Below are positions 50,023 to 62,336 of a stretch of 64,000 nucleotides of DNA, in pieces. The position numbers were made by a program, and so were the translations under genes. Every line of letters starts with the position of its first letter. The first letter of the stretch is position 1. This stretch comes from Petrosia ficiformis. Lineage: Eukaryota; Porifera; Demospongiae; Haplosclerida; Petrosiidae. The notes beneath the pieces are model-generated. The model worked only from the letters and a program-made list of their open reading frames with translations, made no database searches and was not told where the DNA came from. Where the stretch lies: contig OX345638.1 in assembly GCA_947044365.1 (NCBI GenBank), positions 11,216,645 through 11,280,644 on the forward strand. Direction: 5' to 3'.

Positions 50023-50230
50023 GAATTTTGCACCAAATAGATGAATTGTTCAACTGCTCAGGTGTTACAGCATTCGGTAGTCCAAGAGTTTCTGCTAATC
50101 GTGTTGTGTTAATCTGATAATTTTGATAATCAGGAAATTGTTCTCCAGATACAACACCAACCAGTAAGTCAAGCAAGATCTTCCAGTATGAGCACTGATA
50201 TTGTGTTGATACATCTGCTTGTGTGCTCAA
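50003..50230 (-). pseudogene. Decayed CH-domain remnant of the filamin duplicate
   Basis: VVSGEQFPDYQNYQ and RLAETLGLPNAVTPEQ match the third CH domain of the large filamin (VVSGGQFPDYEDMD, DFAETLGVPKVITPEQ), but the surrounding helices are scrambled or missing. The reading frame shifts before the MMNHLTNV start of the 936-codon frame, where the large gene has MMTYLTYF. The CH domain is therefore broken and cannot bind actin as such. Confidence 0.82.
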
Positions 50231-51639
50231 CTGAGAAGAGCAGTGTTTATATGTGATTTTTAATTATGCAAGTGTGATATTACAGTAAACTTGACAGGGT
50301 TCTTCACAGTCTTTTGCAACATAGAAATTAAAAATTAACTGTGAAGGATGCTTGAGAGCTTGACAGATTATTAAATAATAAAACAAAGATTACCTTCACC
50401 AATCTCCTCAAGAGCAAGAAGTTGTCACTCTACATATAAAATATATATAATCATTACTGTACATAAGTTTAAATAACTAAATATTGCATTTTACAATTTT
50501 TAATTAAGCTGTAGGCAACATACAATAGCTGTCAGGAATCTAGTTTTTGCTGGAAAATTAATCTTGATACGTCATTAACAGCTATAGGGAATCTACTCTT
50601 AGCTATATACCTTACATTGTAGGATGAGTTCAATTATGTAGTGATAAGTCAACTGAGTATAGCATGATCTTAATATAGCTAGGTGACTACAGCATTAAAA
50701 TTATAATAGTATGACGAACTTCAATAATTTCTTATGCCATTCTAAAATAATATTGTGAAAAACATAATCACAAACAGTAATAATTGAACACACACAGTAT
50801 GTTTTATATAGCACAAGTATGTCATGAATCAACACATCATGCATGCATACTTGAAATACATATCTCAATGATATTATTGTAGATGAAGATTGTACTTAAA
50901 ATTTCGAGTTTGTGCAAAGAGGAAATGCATTATACAGGTGATAATTACAAATCAACAACATATACACTGAAAATGCAGAATAACAGCATCTGGAAGATAT
51001 TCCATCAGGGCTTACAGAACTTTAATCACAATCTTCATCTACATGTGCATAATATTATACTTGAGATATACTATGATTTACTGCATATATAAAATTATTT
51101 GCTAAAGGTCAGGTGAATAAGCTGATGTTTCTCTAAACAGGTATTTTCTTTTAATTAATGGAAGAATATATAATAATTGTAGAAACTCTTAATAATAGGT
51201 TGTTCGTAAGATTGAAACCTGCCTTTCAAGCTTGTGGAAATGGTAACCATGAGTTAAAACAAAATTATCATAACTTTATCACTGTGACTAATAGGTTTTA
51301 CATTTATAATGCATATGACATGTAGCCACATGTCATATGCATTATAAATGAATTGGCAGTTTCTGTGATATAAATAGAAAATATTAGTGCCCCAGTGATC
51401 CCATACTTACAGCTATACTTTTATGACGTAATATAAGGGCTAAGAATTACTCAATTGAGTAAATGAAAAGGATCAGCAGAACCTCTCTAAGATGCAGCTT
51501 TTGTAGTTGTATTATGTAGAGTGAGAAACAGTGACTGTGAGTCACTGAACAGTGTAGACTCTCTCACAGAGGGATTTTATGTAAATTTAAGAAGAAAAAC
51601 AACTCCTAGGACTACACGTGCTATCTTGTTGACCATACA
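50231..51639. other. Intergenic AT-rich sequence with one perfect hairpin
   Basis: No exon recognised. At 51301-51350 a 23-bp perfect inverted repeat with a 4-base loop is present (listed separately). Confidence 0.55.
51301..51350. repeat. Perfect 23-bp inverted repeat, 4-base loop
   Basis: CATTTATAATGCATATGACA then TGT form one arm and ACA then TGTCATATGCATTATAAATG the other; the loop is AGCC. Confidence 0.92.
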
Positions 51640-51745
51640 CCCCCCTTTTTTATATTGGCGTACGCGCATGCGCATCAGGCGCGCTGCACAGACACTACGG
51701 CTCCCACTAGTCGATCCACGTGTAAGACATGCAGAGGTAAACTTT
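51640..51745. promoter_or_regulatory. CpG-rich patch with NRF1-type palindrome
   Basis: CGCGCATGCGCA at 51663-51674, followed by CAGGCGCGCTG and CACGTG. It stands out from very AT-rich surroundings. A GAG|GTAAAC donor-like site follows at about 51736, after an open stretch from 51521. No gene product is recognised. Confidence 0.4.
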
Positions 51746-51924
51746 AAATTTTACGTAACTACCAACTGACATGTTCATTATATAGGTCATGTATATTGGT
51801 AGTCATGTAGCCAGTAACATGAGCTAAAGGAGCTAAGTGAATATAATTATCACTAGCTCAGATTGAAGGTACTAGCTGGGTGGGACTGAAAATATAAAAA
51901 CACACTATTCGAAATAATTTTTAA

Positions 51925-52529
51925 CCCTTAGAAGACTTATGTCACATATCTGTGATATTTGATCCCTATGCACTTGAGAGTGCATTCCTAGCATTACGAA
52001 ACACTCAAAATGTTCGTAATTGGTTTTAGCTATAAGCCCATCAAAATGAAGCTGATGTTTTTTCAGCTGCCCTTTTGTCTAAATATAGAGTATGGGGGAA
52101 TTTTAAAGGGGGTGTCCCCCTGTTAATGGGGATTCGAAGGGGGTGCAGCCACCTTGCCACCTATGCAATTTGCGGTTTCAGTGACCGTGCCCACACAATC
52201 TGGTCAGTAGCTGAGACATTTATCTTCCTCAATTTGCTGTAAAATGCGATATCGTGGGTGTAGTTGGTGCCGCCACCATGCAGTGGGGTCATTTTGTTTG
52301 CCCCAGTTGCTGTCAAAAGAGGGAGAACAATGTGTTTGTATTAGTCCTATGAAGCGCTTGGGATCTCCAGTCCCGGTAAGAAAGTTGCTAGAAGTAGTAC
52401 TCCATGTCGAAAAGGAACCAAGTTTTGGATACAGAAACTGAATGGTACCGGTGGCCAAGATATCTGCAGCAGAGTCACCAGTGTTGGAAATGGGAAGAAT
52501 TATGAAAAACATGCTCAGTCCTCTAAGGG
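51925..52529. mobile_element. piggyBac-like non-autonomous element
   Basis: Flanked by TTAA at 51921-51924 and 52530-52533, with inverted ends CCCTTAGAAGACT and AGTCCTCTAAGGG. TTAA duplication and CCCTT ends are the piggyBac signature. Open frames inside (minus 52204-52512, plus 52244-52441) do not resemble a transposase to me. Confidence 0.8.
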
Positions 52530-52533
52530 TTAA

Positions 52534-53951
52534 ATCAACTTAAAACATACCTAGTTACAGTGTTACCTCAAAAGAATGACTGCATGCATGTGTCAATGAT
52601 GAAAATTCAAAGCTGACGAATTTCATATAATTCATTGGTAGTAACTTTTACATATAAAAATATCCTCACAGGATAATTATAACAAGTTACTACACCCATC
52701 TTGAATGCCTTGTTTTGTGCAGCCACCATCAGAACTGCCCTTCTATAAACCCTAGAACTGCCACTGGGCAGAAAGTACTTATATTCTATGTATAGCAGTA
52801 TAGCTGTTAGGGGCTGGATTGAGTTTTGTATAATATACAAAAAACCACGTACTTCGTGATAGACTTATATCCACTGCATGAAGATAATAATATTCCTGTA
52901 CAACTGCTGGTTTAGGGGATTCTAGAAATTATGAAGTACCGGGGTAAAACTTAACCATGAGGTTAGTTTACCCCAGATTTGGAAATGATTAAACACTTCC
53001 ACTATTTGGCCTTTTTGTAAATATCCAGAAGCTTTTCTAAGATGGCATTATTACCCTCGCTGTGTAGTGTATGTGAAAGGGTATAGTAAGCGTTATATCT
53101 ACATTTGTATCTGCTCACAAAATTTCGGGAATACTCATTTGTGTTTAAAACGAGTTATTTGCATACTTCAAATGGATTTAAAATAACAAAAGGTGTTTCC
53201 AAGTGCATAATTTGGTTTGAAAGTTATAACAGTGTTTGTGTCTTACTGTTGCTGGAACTTCATGATCGGGGTGTTATGAACTAGTCAATAGATAGCTCAC
53301 ACTCTTGGTGATTGTTCTTAGTATGACACTACTCAAACCTAACTATATATACATACCAACATTGAACCCATGCATTCCAACTCCAATTCCAAAATTATTT
53401 AAATGGCGGATTATAACAAACATTGATTTTATTATTTTTATAAACTAAAAAAAAAGATACATGTATTAATTGAAAGTAAATTGAATGACATGACATATAA
53501 GTTTGTATAATATATTATCTATAATTGAAGGGGATTTAAAATATATCAATTGGATTATTCTAACATAAATGGATCAAAATATTTGTCTTTTAGAAATCTG
53601 AAAGTTTTCTTGAGAACTAAAATTTCATGTATACCTGCAAAAGAATGTGAAACATAATAAAACATAATTATTATGATAATACCATAACCTCAATTACTAT
53701 TTGGTACTGTCTATATGCCTACATTACTCTAACTAATTGCATCTGACCATCAAATAGGTTTGGAACCTGCAAACACATTACTCTAAACTATGTTCATGTA
53801 ATTGTATATGTTGCCTTTGGAAACCTACACACATAATTTAGAGTAACTTTACTACTAAATGATTCACTGCAAACCTACACACATAATTTAATTGTTCTAC
53901 AGTAACTTTACATATGGCTATAAGAATCCCTGAACCAACTAACGTACCGTC
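52534..53951. other. Intergenic, 3' flank of the large filamin
   Basis: AT-rich; a small hairpin GGGGTAAA/TTTACCCC lies near 52941-52974, and repeated AAACCTACACACATAATTTA words occur at 53822-53892. No gene seen. Confidence 0.6.
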
Positions 53952-56900
53952 TCACGTTAAATCTTCAGTGGCTTCACTAGGCTCCTCGATTCCATTAACA
54001 CCTTCCTCCTGTTTTTGAATATTGACTTGAAATGGACTGCCTGTGATGTGGACTTCAGACCAAGTCACATCGATAGTGTATTGACCCTCGTATTTTGGGT
54101 CATAACGAACTAGAATATTGCGGTCATTTTCAGGATGGCGTCGCATGTTGATTCGGAAAGCACCTTTAGGTCCGTGTACTCTAACGGACAATGTACCAGT
54201 TCCAGCTTTGTCTGTTTCTATCGTAAAGTTCCCCTCCTGTCCAATGTAACCATCTTCCAACCCAGGACCATATGCAAGAACCTTGTCTGGTTTCGGTGGC
54301 TCAGACACTTTCACTTTAAATGGTGAACCACTAATATCGTCGCCATTGAGTGTAATACTCACTTCATATTTAGCTGCTATTTGTGGTTCGATAGTACATG
54401 TATAAGACCCATCATACTGTTTTCGAACTGTACCATTCAATTGTTCTTTGCGAGATTTTGCATGTATTTCAAGCACTTCTTGCTCTTTCATTTCACCCGA
54501 TATTTTACGCTGTACTTTGAAGTTAATGGGTGCTTCAAGGAATGCGTCTGAAGGTGGATCAACAACAAAAAGATTGGATGCAATCGCTGGTACGTAGGAT
54601 TTCATTTTAAAAGGGCTATTGGGAATATGTTGCTCACCCCATTTAATTGATATTCCATGATCTCCTGGCAATGTAGGAGTGTATGTCACATTGTATTCAC
54701 TAGTATCGGTTTCAGTCACCACTGCTTCAACTACAGTACCACCTGTAGAAGAGACGAGAACGTTCAATTCCCCTTGTCCAGCTCCTTCTGTAAATACTTT
54801 GAAACTTGTTTCTCTTCCGACATGTGATATCCTTAACCCATCACCTTCAGCACGACAAACTGAGCCATCACTTTCGTCAGCAAACAGCAACTTAAATGGA
54901 GATCCTTCAATATGTTCACCATCATACTTTATAACAAGCTGATATTCTGTACCTTCACCGAGATCGAAATGAATCTTATAATCTGTATCATTAAGAGGAT
55001 CAATGGTGACTTCTTGTCGTTCACCTGATTGTGGATTATCGACATGTGAAGTCAGCTTTCCTTTCCCAGCACCTTGGACAGATACAACGAATATTACATG
55101 ATCATGACCATCTTCTATTTGCTCAACATCACTCGAAATCATTCGACATTTAGAAGCATCACCTCTTTCATGGAATGTTACATTGTAAGGACTACCAAAT
55201 ATGTGATTTCCTCCATAAAGGACAGATAATTCGTGTCTTCCCTCTTCTTTTGGTAGTATCTGAACTTGGAACGACTGGTTACCAAGATTAGAAACTGTTA
55301 TTTCGGCAGCACTGGAAGGTTTGCACATTAGTTCCAACTGTCCAACACCGATCTCCTCACAATGAAGTTTGAAACGATGAGGTACACCTACCCGAAAGTT
55401 ATCCAGGTCCAGATCGAGTCCTGTTATAACTTTCTTTTTCCTCGGTTTGAAGTTCAGCTCATAGGGGCTGCCATCAATATGTTGATCATCCCAAAGTATA
55501 TCAACAAGGTATCGTCCAGCGATGCTAGGTGACAACTCACATGTGTAAGTACCATCACTATTATCAAAAATTTTGACATCAGCTTTTCCTGGACCTCTGG
55601 ATGTTATATTGAGTGTTCCTGGTCCGGCATTAGCTGTGGAGATACGGAATGTACATGGTTTGCCAAACCTCTGTGGCTTTTCAAATAACGGCTTATCTTC
55701 TGCAAGAATGTAACATTTGGTAGCATCAGATCTGCTTTCCTTCACCATCACCCTGTAAGGACTGCCTCTAAGCGTATCTTCTCCTTTTTTAGCATGGACT
55801 AGATATTCTCCGGGTTCAGTGGGAGTAAAATAGACAGCATAGCTACTCTTTTTGTCGTCTTTGACCTCTGGAGCGACAGTTACACCAAGTGGACCATCAA
55901 TATGAACATCAATTAGTGTAGATGAGCTATATTCAATAGGCAACAGAAGATTGACAGGATGCTTTGCTTGAACAATTGGTGGATTATGAACTTCGTCAAG
56001 AGATTTGGTGTCCTCAAACCCTCCCATTCCAACTACTTTAACAGGGAAAGGAGATCCCTGTATGTGTTTACCATGATGCATTACTTCTAGCTGATAGTCA
56101 TCTGGATTTGTTGGTATAAAATGAGCTCGATATTCGTTTGCTTCCTGGAGAGATTGTATTTTGACTTCAGCATCATCAGTACTATGACCGGTGGCATTAG
56201 CGGAGATAAATGAGGAGGACTCACCCTCTCGTAGTGTGAAGTACACATTCACAGGTTGATTAACTAGGATTAAGTTCAGATCACTTGACAATAGATGGCT
56301 AATCTCCGGTGGTTTCTCAATAACTTGAATAGCAAATGGACTACCGGGAACTTGTGAGTCACCAAAAAGAACATCAAAATTGTGGAGCACATGGTAAATA
56401 GGAATAAATTCTGCTGAAAAAGTACCATCTTCATTGTTAACTACCTTAAACTCTGGAGCAATTCTACTATCTCTAGCTCGCTTACGAACATTGCTACGAA
56501 GAACAAGATCTCCTAATCCGGCTTCCTTGACATTGATAGTGAAATTAATAGGGGTATGTACATAAGCTATATCTGATGGTACAATAGAGACTGTAACTTT
56601 GCTGGCATCGGGAGGATCAGCGTACCGTACACGATATGGGCTACCTGCAACATCATTTCCTTTTATTTTCGCATGTGTGTCATAGAAGCCAGATTTATCG
56701 GGTTGGAAGGAGAGAGCAAATTGACCTTTGCCAGCTTTACTGACTTTCAGCTTTGTGTGAACGTTAGTACCTTCGTATATGGCATAAACATCAAGATCCT
56801 TGACCTTACAATCTGCCGTGAGTTGAAGAACCACAGGCTTTCCATATGGGTACACACTTTCTCCAGTAATAGCAGAACCACTCACTACGTTGAACACAAG

Positions 56901-59900
56901 AGGACTGCCTGGAATACGATCTTTGCCCCATTGTAGATTCACACTATGCTCTCCAGGAGTTGCTGGTGTATATGTAATGCGATAAATACCTTTTTGTCCC
57001 TCGATTTCGTCTACAGTTACGGTTGATGTAACATCTCCACTTGGACGATCTGTTGTCACATGTAGTTCTCCATTGCCTCCATCAGTAGCATCGACTCCAA
57101 ACTCTAAGGGGATATTAGTCATTGGATAAAAAGATAGTTTCTCTAAACCAGTTATAACACACTTTGTAGCATCAACAGGTAGTGAATAGTGAACTATTAT
57201 TGGTGAGCCGGGAGCTGGGGATCCATTGTAGTCAAGATTGAGAACGTATCGATCAGGCTTAAGTGGGTTGAATACAATTTCGTATTTGGCTTTATCTTTC
57301 CTGGTAATCTTTACTTTAGCAGGTCCATTTTTATCTCCTATAGCTGTAACAGACAAACCTGTCTGTTGTTCTTCATCTAATGAAGCATTGTTGGTTAACG
57401 GTGCATCAAAATCTATACTCAAAGGCTCACCAATGTACAAATACATCTCATTAGGGGGGGCTGGGGTTTCATCTTGGAACTCTTCTAAACCAAAACCAGA
57501 TTCAACATCGGCTATGATGACTTGCTCAACAGGTTCAAAGATTGGTTTTATAGGAATAAACAAAGGAGATCGTGGAACAGCTTGGTCATTAAACAGTATC
57601 GAAAGCTGATAGTCATCTTCAAGAGATGGAACAAAAGAAAGTTTGTACTTGCCTTTCTCTACTTCCTCCACAGCTACTGGCACCCCTCCACTCTTTTCTC
57701 CAATGCCAACGGCAGTTAACTTTCCAGGACCAGCAAAACTGGTATTCACCATTGTCACTACTGGCTGCTCAACCATTGAGTAGACTGGATCCTCAACAAT
57801 AACTCGATCGGAGTGAATTACAGGAACTAGATTTATTTCGAATGGTGATCCAGGAACATCTCTTTTGCCCCACTGAATGGAAAGGAAGTATTTGACTTCT
57901 TTAATAGGTGTTATAATAGCTTTGTATTCCTCGAATTCTGGATCTGGTTTTAAAATTTCGACTGGTAGATTAGCTGAGTTTTCAGCTCTGCAGAATGCCG
58001 TGAGATCACCCACCCCTGCTTCAGTAGCATCAACTTTGAATAAAGCTCTCATCGACAGGGAATAGTGGTCTGGTTTTGTGACAATTACTTTACTAGCATC
58101 AGATGGCATAAGATTCATTTTGAATGGTGATCCAGGAATGTGTTCGTCAGACCACAAAACATTGAGAGTGTAAGTATCAAGCTGTGGTCCCTCGAAACTA
58201 ATCAAATGACGCTGCGGTTCCTTCTCTTTGATAGAGACAGGTACGTTACCAACTCTCTTACCATAACAAGAAGCAGAAAGTTCTCCTGCTCCAGCATCAC
58301 CAACTCCTGCAACAAGATTTACTGGTAGTTGTCCAACTTGATAATGTGGTCCATTGACTTTCACTTTACTAGCCAAGGGTGGTACGAGATTCATTTCGAA
58401 CGGAGATCCAGGAATGTGTTCACCAGACCACAATACACTCAGAGTGTAGATATCCGTCTGTGGACCTTCGAAATTAATTGAATGAAGCAGGGGTTCCTTC
58501 TCTTCGATAGAAACAGGTACATTACCAACTTTCTTACCATTACAAGAAGCAGTAAGGTCTCCCGCTCCTGCATCACTGACATCTGTAGATAGATTTACAG
58601 GTAATTGTCCAACTTTATAATGAGGTCCATCAACTTTCACTTTACTAGCGTTGGGTGGTACAAGATTCAATTTGAATGGTGAGCCAGGAATGTGTTCATT
58701 GGACCATAACACACTCAGCGTGTAGATATCAGGCTGCGGTCCCTCAAAGTTAATCGAATAACGCTGTGGTTCCTTCTCTTTGACAGAGACTGGTACATTG
58801 CCAACTCTCTTACCATGACAAGATGCAGTAAGCTCTCCTGCTCCTGCATTACCAACATCTACAACAAGACTGACTGGTAGCTGTCCTACTTGATAATGTG
58901 GTCCATCAACTTTTACTTTATTGGCATCGGATGCATCTACAGTAGATATGTGAAATGGAGAGCCAGGCACGGAATCGCCACCCCATGAAATACTAATACT
59001 GTATTCGTCAGGTGCTTGAGTAGTTACATTCACAGAGTACTGTCCATCACCATGATTGACAATATCAAGTTTTGGTTTGCTTCCTGTACGTATGCCATTT
59101 CCAGTGACTGCTAGGTCACCATCTGGTGCACCTGCGGCATTAATTTTGTACTCATATTCGGTACCCACGACAAACAAACCTAAACGTCCTGGAGCTGGTT
59201 GTGTAACAATTACATCATCGGCACCACTTCCAGCATTAACAAACAAGCGAACAGGGGCATCTGGTATCTGATCCCCATCAAAGAATAATTCAATAGCGTG
59301 TGGGCCAGCTTCTTTAGGTACGAAATGAACGAGGTATGTAGAATCACCTTGATTACGAACTTCTACGTCGCCCTCACCTTTAGGACCATGAAGCTTTGCT
59401 GTGAGGTCACCTTCTCCTGCAAACTGAGCAGACACACGGAAATCTACAGGTTGTTTAATGGAATAGCTACCCTTTTCTATAGCAATTGCATTAACATGAC
59501 ACTTCGAAGGGTCGTTAATTGTGAATGAAAATGGTGACTTAGGAATAGGTGCACCAGCATAAAGTACACTCACATCAAGAACACCTACTTCAAACGGAGT
59601 AAAGGCAACTTCAAAACTGCTAGAGTCTATAGGACGCGTTGAGCACTTCTGAGGCAAGGAAACTCCCTGTCCTGAAGCTTCTACCTCACCATCTCCTGCT
59701 CCTTCTGTATTAACAAGAAAGGTGACTTCTTTTCCAGCACGAAGACGTCCTGTAGGTATATTGTGTGCACTGCATTTTGAGGGATCTGCTGGTATTTTAG
59801 CGACAACTTTGAAAGGACTGCTTATGGGTCTATCACCCCACAGTATCGCAATAGAATGGTTTCCTTTCTGAGAAGGTGTGTAGGTACATATGTAGTCATC

Positions 59901-61574
59901 CTGGGAATCTTCACGTACATTTACAGGAATGTTATTACCATTTGGCCCAGTGATTTCCACCATCAAGATACCCTGCCCAGCATTACTAGTATGTACTTTG
60001 AAACTGGCTGGTTGATTTACTGTGGCTTCTGTTAAACCAGATCCGGAAGCAATGCACTTCTTAGGATCAATGACATTGACAGTAAATGGGCTTTTGTCAA
60101 TGTGGTTTCCAGCCCATAGAGCTGTTATTGTATGTGGACCAGCTTCATTGGGAGTGTATTTCACTTCATATACTTGATCTGATGTTTCAGACATCTCTGT
60201 ACCAATATTGCCTGATGGTGCATGGATTTCTATCTGCAGTTGACCAACCCCCCCATTCGAACAGTTGACAGTAAAGTTTCCTTTTTCACCTACCACAACC
60301 TTTCTAAGCCCACTACCTTTAGCAAAACAGCCCTGAGAATTCGATGGTTCTATGTGGTGGGCCGTGAACGGAGAGCCCTTGATGTGCTCTTTGTTGACCA
60401 AAACTTCTATTATATAGTTACCAGGTATTGGAGGAGTATAACGAATAGCAGTGCTACTGGTGACACGTTGCATTTGCTGAAAGTTCACTTTATTTCCATT
60501 TGGTGCTGTGATATTAATGGCCAGTGGAGCCCAGTCTGGGATACGACCACGGATAACGAAATTCGTTTCCTTATTCGCTTTATCTCCAACTATTCCGGGT
60601 CCTGCTGCTGAAATACCAGCTAACGGATTTCCAGAAGGTATGGCATATTGGAAATACGTGAGATAGGTCATCATGGAAATTGGATCAAGTGTTGGATCTG
60701 TGAACTGCTCTGGTGTGATAACTTTTGGTACTCCAAGTGTCTCTGCAAAATCCATTGTCTTCATTGCATTAGTCAATGGATCGCTTGGGTCCATATCTTC
60801 GTAATCAGGAAACTGTCCACCAGATACAACATCAGTGAGACAAGCAAGAGCTGTGCCATCTTTCCAGTCCGAGGTGAAGTTAGAGATTTTACGTTGAGGT
60901 ATCTTCGCATGTATCCAGTCGAGAAGAGCATTCTTTCCTGGTGACTCTTTGTTGCAGTAGTAAGCAAGGTATGTCATTACAGATAACTCATCTGGACTTG
61001 GGACACACAGGTTCTCGGGCTCGATGATCTACAAAACCAATTAAAAAGACAGTAAATACCACACCATATAATTAATAATAATAGAATACATATAGTGTAC
61101 TAACACATTAGAGAAATTGTTTCAAATATTTAATCTTGTATACTATATATGACAATAATTATCAAGTGTGAAGTCAAATACTTACCTGAGGTATGCCAAA
61201 GTGTTCTTCAGCTAAGTCCATGGCATTTCGAGTGTTGTTCAGAGCATTGTTGGGATCTAGTGTTGAGTGGTTGGGTATTAGACCGGGCTTAAGATTGTTA
61301 ACTAGACCAGACAAACGAACACCATCATTCCAATCTGTGGTGATGTTTTTAATATTTTCGTCAGGTAAAGTAGCTTGTAACCATCCGAGAAGAAGTTTTT
61401 TTGCAGAACCTGAAGGCTGCTTCTTCTTTGGTTTGGATGTTTCTTTTTTATCACCTTTTTCTGGAAGTACTTCAGGTTCTACTATAGCTCCAATTCCAAG
61501 TTGGTAACGTAGAATCAAAGTCCAAATGAGACCAAGAATAAGCTTTGGATTATGCTCCATTATGTCTCCAGGAC
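53952..61574 (-). CDS. FLN: Large filamin with three CH domains (jitterbug type), 5' part outside window
   Basis: Actin cross-linker. Two exons seen: 61574-61186 and 61028-53952; 2487 residues, open at the N-terminus. The first exon starts with the end of one CH domain (NPKLILGLIWTLILRYQ, the CH1 actin-site signature) and holds most of the next (LLLGWLQATLPDENIKNI, TTDWNDGVRLSGLVNN). That CH ends at SVMTYLAYY in the second exon and is followed directly by a further CH (LLDWIHAKIPQRKISNF, DWKDGTALACLTDVVSGG, SMMTYLTYF). Three CH domains is the arrangement of insect Jitterbug, versus two in vertebrate filamins. Then 23 filamin Ig repeats follow, each ending in a GSPF-like motif, the last being the dimerisation position. 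About 7 kb of repeats are in one exon. No hinge is obvious. A degraded, rearranged copy lies at 47212-50230. Confidence 0.95.
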
Positions 61575-61748
61575 CTGAAGAAAGGGGAATCAATAATACA
61601 TGTATATGTAAGAAATAATACATGTATCAATGTATTCTCTCTTGAAAGGCACTGTAATCCTTTGCACTCACAAGAAAGGCCTGGGTATTTACTAAAATTC
61701 ATGATATAGCCTCTATTACTACAGGAGTGAAAGTGGTTTTATCTTAAA

Positions 61749-62336
61749 GGGATCCAATTTTTATGGTTCAACTACAAAGAGATATATAACACATATTTAT
61801 GTGTGTGGTAGGCCTCTACCACACTCATAAACATGTGCAGGAGTCCATGATAGTAAGAGGGAAGGAGTGTGAATCGCCCACGTTGTAACGAGATTTTTGT
61901 ATCAGCGATGTCTCGCTAGCGGATATACTATTTTTAGAAAGATGCTTGGCCACGTGGCCCAGAAATGACCACACCTCCACGAAAACATGGCTTTTGTTTC
62001 AACACGAAGGCCACATAGATTGTCTGCTATTCGTTCTAATTCTATCAAGTAGCAAACACAACCACTCCAATTAGAGATCGTTTACGAGAGGCGACAAGAA
62101 GTACTCCTATTTTAGGAGAAACGAAGCGTTTTATCAATCTTGTATCTTGGAGGTGCGGTCATTCTGCTGGCCAAACACTTTCTAAAAATAGTATATCCGC
62201 TAGCGAGACATCGCTGATACAAAATCTCGTTACAACGTGGGCGATTCACACTCCTTCCCTCTTACGTTTTTTCTATCATGGACTCCTGACATGTGCTATA
62301 TATCTCTATGTAGTTGAACCATAAGAATTGGTATCA
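61749..62336. mobile_element. Long foldback element
   Basis: Two arms of about 150-190 bp are reverse complements. Left CAGGAGTCCATGATAG, GTGAATCGCCCACGTTGTAA and ATATACTATTTTTAGAAAG face right CTTTCTAAAAATAGTATAT, TTACAACGTGGGCGATTCAC and CTATCATGGACTCCTG. Outer arms TTATGGTTCAACTACA and TGTAGTTGAACCATAA also pair. The left arm carries a 40-bp insertion that is itself a palindrome (GTGGTAGGCCTCTACCAC). Lies upstream of the filamin exon at 61574. No coding sequence. Confidence 0.85.

Noticed and set aside
52204..52512. 102-codon minus-strand frame as a transposase
   Set aside because: Lies in the piggyBac-like element but shows no DDD motif or recognisable transposase sequence.
54135..60944. 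Plus-strand frames opposite the filamin exon
   Set aside because: Antisense shadows of the long coding exon, with no independent features.
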